Shown here one piece after another: positions 17,411 to 24,845 of a stretch of DNA of 33,792 nucleotides. The DNA is from a bacterium (GTDB taxonomy: Bacteria > Joyebacterota > Joyebacteria > Joyebacterales > Joyebacteraceae). Below the pieces are notes generated by a model. That model searched no databases. It saw nothing but the letters and a program-made list of their open reading frames with translations, and was not told the origin of the DNA. The position numbers and the translations under genes were made by a program. Location: NCBI GenBank assembly GCA_029990205.1, contig JAPEKQ010000004.1, forward strand, positions 69,109 through 102,900, read 5' to 3'. Position 1 is the first letter of the stretch. The number at the start of each line of letters is the position of its first letter.

Positions 17411-19012
17411 CTACGATTCGACCTTCGCGAACTTCCGTCCCTCGAGCGCCTTGATCAGCGCGTCCTCGATCTCCTTGAGGTTCTTCCGGAAGAAGAACTC
17501 AGGCGTATCGAGCGGGTCGAGAAGATCGATCGTGTTCTGCTTGTCGTCGAACTTCGCGAGGAACACGCCGTTGAGCCACTCCATGTTGCGCCCCTCGGTG
17601 AACTTGAGCGCGAACGCCTTCTCCCCGCCCACATCAGCCGTGCCGAGAAGCGAGATCTTGCCGGCCGACGAGGTCATCGAGATGTACCGGGTCGGGCGAT
17701 AGATGGACGCCAGGTCGCGATGGATCTTGTCCGCGATCTTCGCGACGTCGGCGAGCGGCGTGGTGAAGTAGTGGTGCTCGCCGGTCGGACGCGCAAGGTA
17801 CATCGAGTGGAATCCGATGTGCATCGTGCCGAGCACGAGCGCGAGGTCAATCCAGTTCTGCGCCGTCCGGTCGACATCGACGCTGCCGTCGTCGTTCGTG
17901 AACCGGCTGATCTGGTTCATCATCGGACTCTGGCTGCGGAGCACGACGTGGTGAAGCTGGAGTCTCCGGATGGCAGCGACCGCGGTCGCATTGAGCACCT
18001 CGCGCGGTGTCGAGAAGTGCGCCATCCACGCGAGCTGAATGCCGTGGTCGTACATCATGTCGAAGAGCTCGAGCATCTCATCATACTCGGGCGTGAGGAT
18101 CATCTCCGGAAGGTACGTCAGCACGCGCGTCCCGAGGCGGACCGTGCGGATGTGCACGAGCTCCGGATCCTCGATGATGGGCATCACGTACTCCCTGAGG
18201 CGCTCGACCGGCATGTAGCCCGCGTCGCCGCCTGTGATCAGGATGTCCGTGACCTCCTTGTGCTGCTTGAGATATTCGATGATCTGCCCGACTTCGCGCT
18301 GGCAGAACATATCCTCGTCGCCGCGGACCTGCGCGTGACGGAAGCAGTAGGTGCAGAACGCGAAGCAGTCCTGCGTGGTCTGGTCGAAGATCAGCTGACA
18401 CTGCGGGTACTTGTGCTGGCTCCCCTCGACGAACTCGACCTCGCCGTTGGCATTCTCGAACCACGGCTTGTTGAGAAGCTGGTTGCCGTCGTGGGGATTG
18501 GTCTTCCCCATGTAGCCGTCGATGATCCTCTGCCGCTCCTCTTCGGAGCTGGTTCCGAGGTAGGCCTTCTCGGCGTCCTCCTGGATCATCCCGGGCTGCG
18601 GGAAGACGAGCGTGAAGAGCGGGTCGTTGTCGAAGTCGTCCCACTGGATGCTGTTGAGGACGTGGCCGGTCGCCATGAACCGGTAGACCTTGATGAAGAG
18701 TTCCCGCTCCTCGATGTTGCCGACGTCGATCCCGTGCTGCTTGAGGATGTCGACGATCTCGTGGAAGCCCTTGAGACCCGCGTACTTCCTGCTGTCGACG
18801 AACATGAGGGTGTCGGTCCGCATGAAGTCCGACTGCTTCGGGTAGTTCGCCTGGAGCCGGCTCAGCAGACCGCGCGGAAGGAGGTGCTCCTTCTCGATGG
18901 TCGCGCGGACGTTGTCCGGGTACTGGTAGCGGTCGAGCATGTTGCTGACATCGGCGTCGGTCATCGCGACGCGCGGTGCGTTCCTTGTCTGGTCTTCGTT
19001 TCGGGTGTTCAC
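17411..19012 (-). CDS. KamA-family radical SAM/PLP 2,3-aminomutase, substrate probably not lysine
   Basis: GTG at 19012 with GGAGAGG before it gives 533 residues; a later in-frame ATG (18962) lacks a ribosome-binding site. The radical SAM motif is C216-x3-C220-x2-C223 (CFAFCTYCFRH), followed by the family GGDA motif (ILITGGDAGYM). The PLP-binding Lys of the family is kept as Lys452 in SSAGKISLLG. Known lysine 2,3-aminomutase (Clostridium subterminale) grips the lysine side-chain amine with Asp293 and Asp330. By hand alignment these positions are Arg408 (YLARPTG) and Ser445 here. Glutamate 2,3-aminomutase has Lys and Asn there, so an acidic side chain is plausible. The protein is longer than the roughly 416-residue clostridial enzyme. 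It is first in an operon with PcaIJ, an aminotransferase and PcaF. Confidence 0.85.
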   Translation of the reverse strand: MNTRNEDQTRNAPRVAMTDADVSNMLDRYQYPDNVRATIEKEHLLPRGLLSRLQANYPKQSDFMRTDTLMFVDSRKYAGLKGFHEIVDILKQHGIDVGNIEERELFIKVYRFMATGHVLNSIQWDDFDNDPLFTLVFPQPGMIQEDAEKAYLGTSSEEERQRIIDGYMGKTNPHDGNQLLNKPWFENANGEVEFVEGSQHKYPQCQLIFDQTTQDCFAFCTYCFRHAQVRGDEDMFCQREVGQIIEYLKQHKEVTDILITGGDAGYMPVERLREYVMPIIEDPELVHIRTVRLGTRVLTYLPEMILTPEYDEMLELFDMMYDHGIQLAWMAHFSTPREVLNATAVAAIRRLQLHHVVLRSQSPMMNQISRFTNDDGSVDVDRTAQNWIDLALVLGTMHIGFHSMYLARPTGEHHYFTTPLADVAKIADKIHRDLASIYRPTRYISMTSSAGKISLLGTADVGGEKAFALKFTEGRNMEWLNGVFLAKFDDKQNTIDLLDPLDTPEFFFRKNLKEIEDALIKALEGRKFAKVES

Positions 19013-19358
19013 GTTGCCTCTCCGTGGTCTGATGCGTCCTATCGTGTTCGCCGTGAGTCTTCCCACCGCGCGAAACCGCACGTCCGGAGAGCGCCTCGCC
19101 GGGGCGGAACTGCCTCAGCGCAGACACTCAACAGGTCGTGCGGATAATTGTAGAAACACAACCTATGAGCTTAGCCCTCCGCAGAGTGGAAATCAACACC
19201 GCATGGGGCCTCCGCGCCCTTCGGACCCCTCGCTGCCCCGCAACTCCGGACGCGGCAACTCCCCTCTGGACGAGCGGGTAGTCATATGGTATCATGCGCT
19301 CGTGCGTGATTTAGCGCGTTCGCCTCCCCCAGAGTTGGCTACCCCCAAGGGAGCCTCT
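19013..19358. other. Intergenic region between divergent operons
   Basis: This 346-base stretch separates the aminomutase operon (leftward) from the beta-helix array (rightward). I see no convincing gene. It contains a short AT-rich island near 19140-19175 with TTGT-N6-ACAA inverted repeats. That island could hold a leftward -10 (TACAAT on the minus strand) and a rightward -10 (GATAAT), but no good -35 pairs with the first. The better rightward promoter is at 19267-19295. Divergent promoters are expected here; assignments are tentative. Confidence 0.5.
19267..19295 (+). promoter_or_regulatory. Putative promoter of the beta-helix array
   Basis: TGGACG (19267-19272) and TATCAT (19290-19295) are separated by 17 bases, matching consensus at four and five of six positions. 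Transcription would begin near 19302, about 57 bases before the GTG at 19359. All five array genes follow on the same strand with gaps of at most 55 bases, so this could drive the whole set. Confidence 0.45.
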
Positions 19359-20651
19359 GTGAACCGTTACACGTCACCTCTGCTCACGTCCGTAGCAGCC
19401 CTCCTGCTGCTCGCTTCTCTCACACACGCGGAGACCGTCCGGGTCGGACCGCCAGGCGACGCCGACTATCCGACCATCCTGGAGGCGATGTCGGGGTGCG
19501 CGGACGGCGACACCATCCTCATCTACCCGGGCACGTACACCGGACCCGAGAACACGAACCTCGACCCGGGCACGAGGAACCTCGTCATACGCTCGGTGTC
19601 CGGACCATCCGAGACCATCATAAGCTGCTCGAGCGGCTACCGTGGCTTCCACATCCACGGCGGTCAGGACACCACGATGGTGCTCGAGGGACTCAGATTC
19701 GGCGCGGGGAGGATGGGCTACGGAGCCGCGATCCTCGTCGAGAACGCCAGTGGCGTCAAGATCGTGGACTGCAGCTTCACCAACTGCGATGCCACCTACG
19801 GTGGTGGCGGAGTCCGAGTTGAGTCCGGGGTCGCGGTCATCGAGAACACGTCCTTCAAGCAATGTGGGAACTACTACTCCTCCTGCAAGGGTGGGTGCGT
19901 GTCCGTCGTCGGCGGGGAGTGCTACGTCCGCGGGTGCACCTTCGAGAACAACGAGGCTGACTACGGGGGCGGGGTCCATGCCGAGGACGCGTGGGTCGGC
20001 ATCCACGACTGCAGCTTCGAGGAGAACCACTCCGACTACCGGGGAGCGGGGCTTCGTCTCCTCCGGTGTACTGCAACGATCTCCGGTTGCCTCTTCAAGA
20101 CCAACTCGGCTGGTACCTATGGCGGAGCGGTACTCCTCGAGGCGTCGGCAGTCGAGGCGAGCGGTTGTGTCGTGAGCGACAACATCTGCGGGTACAACGC
20201 CGCGCAGGTCAACATCAAGTCGAGCAGTGCGCTCGACGTACACCTGAGCCGGTGGACGTTCACCGGAGAGGGAACGTGGAACACGCCGCGCGGGCACGTG
20301 CAGGTCACCAGCTCCGACCCCCTTCTGACACAGTGCGTCTTCGCGTTCGGCAACGAAGGACCGGCTGTCTACGCCGACGGTTCGTCCACGCCTGAGATTG
20401 CCAACTGTGTCGTGTACGCATGTGCCGGCGGGGACTCCCTTCCCGGCTATCATCACGACAACCTCTTCGAGGAGCCTCTCTTCTGCAACATCTTCAACGA
20501 GGACCTCGAGTACTGCGACAACTCGCCCTGCCTGCCTGACAACAATCCGTGGGGATTGAACATTGGAGCGTACGGCGTTGTGGGTTGCGGCGAGTGCCTT
20601 ACGCCGGTCGAACCGATGACATGGGAAACGATCAAGGCAATGTACCGATGA
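19359..20651 (+). CDS. Secreted right-handed beta-helix protein 1 with WGxIKAxYR-type tail
   Basis: GTG at 19359 has AAGGGAG five bases before it; the 430-residue product starts with a signal peptide (SVAALLLLASLTHA). The mature start has the family entry TVRVGPPGDADYPTILEA, then GDTILIYPGTYTG, as in DUF1565/pectate-lyase-like parallel beta-helices. Repeated coils of the form G-G-x-x-x-x-x-x-x-x-x-I-x-x-C-x-F-x-x-N follow. The C-terminal module has GDSLPG, DNLFEEPLFC, NSPCLPDNN, a CGEC pair and the final residues EPMTWETIKAMYR. The tail differs from its sisters at two positions (Glu-Thr for Gly-Ala). The stop overlaps the next start (ATGA). It is probably a cell-surface or secreted carbohydrate- or surface-binding protein; no catalytic residues are identifiable. 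Confidence 0.88.
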   Translation: MNRYTSPLLTSVAALLLLASLTHAETVRVGPPGDADYPTILEAMSGCADGDTILIYPGTYTGPENTNLDPGTRNLVIRSVSGPSETIISCSSGYRGFHIHGGQDTTMVLEGLRFGAGRMGYGAAILVENASGVKIVDCSFTNCDATYGGGGVRVESGVAVIENTSFKQCGNYYSSCKGGCVSVVGGECYVRGCTFENNEADYGGGVHAEDAWVGIHDCSFEENHSDYRGAGLRLLRCTATISGCLFKTNSAGTYGGAVLLEASAVEASGCVVSDNICGYNAAQVNIKSSSALDVHLSRWTFTGEGTWNTPRGHVQVTSSDPLLTQCVFAFGNEGPAVYADGSSTPEIANCVVYACAGGDSLPGYHHDNLFEEPLFCNIFNEDLEYCDNSPCLPDNNPWGLNIGAYGVVGCGECLTPVEPMTWETIKAMYR

Positions 20652-22183
20652 GGAAAGCGCGCATCAGCCACGGATTGCTCCTCGCCACGCTCCCGCTGCT
20701 GCTTGCGGGAGCACTCGCCTGCGCCGCAAGCGGCGCCACGCTCCTCGTGGGAGATGCAGCGGGATGTGAGTACGAGTCGATCGGCGCAGCCCTCGCCGTG
20801 GCAGCGAGCGGAGACACGATCCTCGTCGCCTCGGGAATCTACTCAGGTCCGGAGAACCGCGGTCTGGATTTCGAGGACCGCGACATCACGCTCGTCTCTA
20901 TGGAGGGCCCCAGCGCAACCATCATCGACTGCGAGGGGTTGGACCGGGCGCTCGAGTTCCATCTGTATGCCAGGTCAACCGCGGTCGTCGATGGCTTCAC
21001 GATCAAGAACGGCTCCGCCGACTTCGGCGGGGGCATCTACTGCGTGTTCGCAGCACCCGAGATCCGCAACTGCAGGATCAAGGACTGCACGGCAGCATCC
21101 GCCGGCGGGGCAATTCGCTACTCCGAAACCCCCGGCGGCATTCTCGAGAACTGCGAAATTCATCACAACTCCTCAGTTCGAGGTGGCGCCATCAGCGCTC
21201 TCGACTCCGGAATCGACATCAGGGACTGCGCCGTCGAATACAACGTTGCCGAGCACGGTGGAGGGCTGCATGTCAGCTCCGAGGAAACGGTCACGCTCGA
21301 TGGCTGCGCGATGCGCTGGAACGAAGCGTCGGTCCAGGGTGGCTCGGTGTACGTCAACACATCGGGAAGCTTCGTCGCCCGCGGAACGCGTTTCGCCAGG
21401 AGCGCCGCCGAGGAGGGTGGCAGCTATCCGAGTTTCGGTGCCGGTGGCGGCGTCTGCGCCATCGGCGGCTCGGTCGTCATGGAGGACTGCGAGTTCATCT
21501 ACAACTCAACACCCGCCCGCGCCGGCGGCCTCTACGTGCATGCAGATGCATGGGAGATAGTCTCGTGTCACTTCGAGGGCAACGCCGCCAGAACGGAAGG
21601 AGCTCTCTGGGTGTACCCGCAGACCCCGGAGAGCACTGGGACCGTCTCGGGATGCGTGTTCCTGGAGAATGATGCGACCTACGGCACCGCTGCCGCCGAG
21701 ATCAGACAGTCTGATGTCACCTACTGCGTGTTCCACCGGAACTGGGCAGGGAGCAACTGCAGTGGACTGAAGGAGTACTACTGCCACGTCCGCAACTGCA
21801 CGTTCACCCTCAACGCCAGCGCCACTGGCCAGGCGAACATCGGCGGTGAGAGGGGTACGATCGAGTACTGCGTGATCGCCTTCGCCCAGGCGGGCGACGC
21901 GTTCGGCTTCTCGTCGTACTACCTGCCCACGGTCATCGGGTGCGTCATCTACGCCAATGCTGGAGGCATCGGCACGGAGTTCGCGGACGTTCGGTGGTTC
22001 GATCCCAAGTTCTGTGATGTGTATGGAGCTGACGTCTCGCTCTGCTGGAACTCACGCTGTCGGCCCGATGCGCCGGACAACCAGTACGGTGTTCTTCTCG
22101 GCGCTCTCGACGCCGGCTGCGGCAACTGCAACGCCCCCGTCGAGCCGATGTCGTGGGGCGCGATCAAGGCGCTCTACCGCTGA
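20648..22183 (+). CDS. Secreted right-handed beta-helix protein 2 with WGxIKAxYR tail
   Basis: ATG at 20648 overlaps the previous stop by four bases. The 511-residue product has a signal peptide (LLLATLPLLLAGALACAASG) and then the shared entry YESIGAALAVAASGDTILVASGIYSGPENRGLDF. Many coils carry the C-x-F/I-x-x-N asparagine-ladder pattern with GG turns. The C-terminal module keeps FDPKFC, a degenerate NSRCRPDAP in place of NSPCLPxNN, the CGNC pair and the tail EPMSWGAIKALYR. It is the longest member. The 26 bases encoding the tail (22154-22179) are identical in members 4 and 5, which suggests recent duplication or gene conversion of the tail. Confidence 0.88.
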   Translation: MRKARISHGLLLATLPLLLAGALACAASGATLLVGDAAGCEYESIGAALAVAASGDTILVASGIYSGPENRGLDFEDRDITLVSMEGPSATIIDCEGLDRALEFHLYARSTAVVDGFTIKNGSADFGGGIYCVFAAPEIRNCRIKDCTAASAGGAIRYSETPGGILENCEIHHNSSVRGGAISALDSGIDIRDCAVEYNVAEHGGGLHVSSEETVTLDGCAMRWNEASVQGGSVYVNTSGSFVARGTRFARSAAEEGGSYPSFGAGGGVCAIGGSVVMEDCEFIYNSTPARAGGLYVHADAWEIVSCHFEGNAARTEGALWVYPQTPESTGTVSGCVFLENDATYGTAAAEIRQSDVTYCVFHRNWAGSNCSGLKEYYCHVRNCTFTLNASATGQANIGGERGTIEYCVIAFAQAGDAFGFSSYYLPTVIGCVIYANAGGIGTEFADVRWFDPKFCDVYGADVSLCWNSRCRPDAPDNQYGVLLGALDAGCGNCNAPVEPMSWGAIKALYR

Positions 22184-22238
22184 CCAGCGGCAGATAGAAC
22201 CGGAGAGCCTCTCACGTCTGACATGCCAGGGGAAACAC

Positions 22239-23594
22239 ATGCGCTGTCTCTCAACACTGCTGTTCATCGTCCTCTTGACCGCGTCGTCGCTCGCCGCGAC
22301 CATCGTCGTGGACGTCAACGGCACGGGCGACCACGACGCCATCAGTGACGCCATCACGGCTGCCGCGAGCGGAGACACCATCCTCGTCGAGCCGGGAGTC
22401 TACAACGGCTATCGCAACCGGCTTCTCGACTTCGAGGGCAGGCACATCGAGCTGCGCTCAACGGACGGCCCTGACAACACTGTCATTGACGGCGAAGGAG
22501 TCGTTCGTCTGTTCTTCTTCCGGAGCGGCGAAGACACGACGCTCGTCGTGGAGGGTTTCCACTTCATGAGCGGCTACGCTGACTCCGGCGGTATCGCCCT
22601 CATCTCGAACGCCTCCTCCCCCAAGTTCCTCGACTGCACCTTCTCTGACTGCTCTTACCCGGTCACGAAGATCGGCGGGGCCGTCTGTAACACGGCCGGC
22701 TCCCCTGTCTTCGAGGACTGCCGGTTCCTGGACAACATCTGCCAGGCGAGCGAGTCGCGCGGCGGCGCGGTGTTCTCGGCAGGGGGCTCTCCAGTCTTCC
22801 GAGGATGCGAGTTCGCCGGCAACGCGTGTCTTACGAGCGACTCCCACGGCGGCGGCGCCTACTCGACGGACGGGACTCCTACGTTCTGGGAGTGCACCTT
22901 CACGGGCAACACCTGCTCCGGGAGCGACAGCTACGGGGGAGCGCTCGCTCTGTTCGGACAGACGCTCATCGAACTCCACGACTGTTCGTTCCAGGGGAAC
23001 AGCGCAGTGCGTGGCGGCGGGGTGTATAGCTACGACACGTTCGCGCTGCTCTACGACTGCACGTTCCAGGACAACCATGCGAGCGAACTCGGCAACGGGG
23101 TCGCCTGCGTCGGCGCGGCGCCCCTTCTTGATGCGTGCGTGTTCGACTCCGACGCGGCGACCGGTGACAGCGTTGCTGTCTCGATTTCAACGTCGGATGT
23201 GCTCATCCAGCAATGCACGTTCGTCGGCGGACAAGGCCCCTCGGTCAAGTGCTTCTTCGGCTCGCCGAGGATCGAGCAGTGCGTCTTCGCGTTCGGCGAG
23301 AGACCCGCAGTGAACCTGTACGGCACTCCGACGTTCACGCACTGCGTGGTCTTCGGACACTCCGCAAGCGACAGCCTCCCGGAGGGCGCAACCGACAACG
23401 CATTCGTCGACCCGAACTTCTGTGGCCTCCTGACGCGCGACTTCACGCTGTGCGCAGACTCGCCGTGCCTGGCCGCGAACAATACATGGGGAGAGGATGT
23501 CGGCGCGCTCGGCGAGGGATGCAGCGCGTGCGGAAGCGCCGTCGAGACGACCTCGTGGGGACGCATCAAGGCCATGTACAGGAGTCCACGATGA
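22239..23594 (+). CDS. Secreted right-handed beta-helix protein 3 with WGxIKAxYR tail
   Basis: ATG at 22239 has AGGGGA five bases before it; 451 residues. A short signal peptide (STLLFIVLLTASSLAA) leads to TIVVDVNGTGDHDAISDAI and GDTILVEPGVYNG. Beta-helix coils show a regular repeat with GGAVxxxxGSPVFxxCxFxxN. The end has DNAFVDPNFC, DSPCLAANN, a CSAC pair and TTSWGRIKAMYR followed by three extra residues (SPR). These are the only residues beyond the tail in any member, and they arise because the stop is the ATGA shared with the next gene. The start entry motif VGPPG found in members 1 and 5 is replaced by VDVNGTGD. Confidence 0.88.
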   Translation: MRCLSTLLFIVLLTASSLAATIVVDVNGTGDHDAISDAITAAASGDTILVEPGVYNGYRNRLLDFEGRHIELRSTDGPDNTVIDGEGVVRLFFFRSGEDTTLVVEGFHFMSGYADSGGIALISNASSPKFLDCTFSDCSYPVTKIGGAVCNTAGSPVFEDCRFLDNICQASESRGGAVFSAGGSPVFRGCEFAGNACLTSDSHGGGAYSTDGTPTFWECTFTGNTCSGSDSYGGALALFGQTLIELHDCSFQGNSAVRGGGVYSYDTFALLYDCTFQDNHASELGNGVACVGAAPLLDACVFDSDAATGDSVAVSISTSDVLIQQCTFVGGQGPSVKCFFGSPRIEQCVFAFGERPAVNLYGTPTFTHCVVFGHSASDSLPEGATDNAFVDPNFCGLLTRDFTLCADSPCLAANNTWGEDVGALGEGCSACGSAVETTSWGRIKAMYRSPR

Positions 23595-24817
23595 GCCGCC
23601 CCATCGCACGTTCCATCAGTCAGGCCAGCGTGGCAGCGGTTCTACTGTCGACCGCCTTGCTGCTCGGGTCGACGTGCGCCACGGCGGAGACTCACATTGT
23701 TCATGGCGGCGGCGGGGGTATGTACGAGACGATCCAGGAAGGGGTCGACGCAGCGGCCGACGGCGACGTCGTTCTCGTCCTGCCCGGCACATACAGTGGA
23801 CCCGGGAATGAGCACATCATCCTCTTCGGGGGTGACATCACGATCACGTCGTTCGGCGGCCCGGACGTGACGATCATATCCGACGCGTACATCACCGACC
23901 ACGGAGGCGCATTCTACATCTCGACCGGTACGCAGTACCACGCCATCATCGAGGGATTCACATTCAGGGACCTCACGGCGGTGCGACACAACGGCGGTGC
24001 GATCTACTCCCACAACTCGGTGGTCACCGTGCGCAACTGCGTGTTCGAGAACTGCGTCGCGACCTGGGATTACTACGGTGGATCCGGTAGCGGCGGCGCT
24101 ATCTGCCTCAGGGGAAGTCAGGCAGCACGGTCGACGATCGAGGACTGCGTGTTCGTGGAGTGCGAAGCACTGGGGGGCTACAGTGGCGTCGTGTGTGCAT
24201 GGGACCAGGCAGTGACGCTTGCCCGCTGCACGTTCATCGATTGCTGCTCTGACTACGCGAGGAACACGGTCCGGATCGTGGGGTCGGCGGTCTACGGCGA
24301 CATGCACTCTGACGTGACGGAGTGCGTCTTCCGCGGCAACACAGGCGGCGAAAGCAATTACACCGGCATCCTGTCGATCCGCGGTGGGTCACCCACTGAC
24401 GCATCCGCGCGCAACTGCACATTCGTGGCGAACTCGACACCCTCGGCTATGCTCTATCTCGAGACCGGTGTAACGATGGAGCGATGCATCATTGCCTTCA
24501 ACGAGGGCGGCAGCGTGTATCACAAGCTCATCGACCCCGCGTCCGGATCGTCGTCACATGCCGACATCACGCAGTGCGTCGTGTTCGGGAACTCCCATGG
24601 CGATTCGCTCGGAGGAGACAGCGTGGACAACCTCTTCACCGACCCGCTCCTCTGCGGCTATCCGAACGGCGACCTCTCACTCTGCTCGAACTCGCCGTGT
24701 CTGCCGGACTACAACGCCTGGAGTGAACTCGTCGGCGCGCTCGACGTCGGCTGCGGAGACTGCAACTCCCCCGTCACCCCCATGACGTGGGGCGCGATCA
24801 AGGCGCTCTACCGGTAG
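23591..24817 (+). CDS. Secreted right-handed beta-helix protein 4 with WGxIKAxYR tail
   Basis: ATG at 23591 overlaps the previous stop by four bases; 408 residues. A signal peptide (SVAAVLLSTALLLGSTCATA) precedes MYETIQEGVDAAADGDVVLVLPGTYSGPGNEH. Coils with C-x-F asparagine-ladder motifs follow. The C-terminal module reads GDSLGG, DNLFTDPLLC, NSPCLPDYN, GCGDC and the tail TPMTWGAIKALYR. Tail-coding bases 24788-24813 are identical to those of members 2 and 5. It is the shortest member. As in the others, no catalytic residues are recognisable. Confidence 0.88.
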   Translation: MSRPIARSISQASVAAVLLSTALLLGSTCATAETHIVHGGGGGMYETIQEGVDAAADGDVVLVLPGTYSGPGNEHIILFGGDITITSFGGPDVTIISDAYITDHGGAFYISTGTQYHAIIEGFTFRDLTAVRHNGGAIYSHNSVVTVRNCVFENCVATWDYYGGSGSGGAICLRGSQAARSTIEDCVFVECEALGGYSGVVCAWDQAVTLARCTFIDCCSDYARNTVRIVGSAVYGDMHSDVTECVFRGNTGGESNYTGILSIRGGSPTDASARNCTFVANSTPSAMLYLETGVTMERCIIAFNEGGSVYHKLIDPASGSSSHADITQCVVFGNSHGDSLGGDSVDNLFTDPLLCGYPNGDLSLCSNSPCLPDYNAWSELVGALDVGCGDCNSPVTPMTWGAIKALYR

Positions 24818-24845
24818 GCAGCCATGCTCGGCGGCGGAGGAAGGC

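Noticed and set aside
17411-19012. Classic lysine fermentation locus
   Set aside because: No KamDE, Kdd, Kce or Kal homologues are present, and the aminomutase lacks both lysine-binding Asp residues.
17720-19147. Long rightward open frame opposite the aminomutase gene
   Set aside because: The translation is a low-complexity Val/Glu/Asp/Arg mirror of the aminomutase; the opposite strand carries intact radical SAM and PLP motifs.
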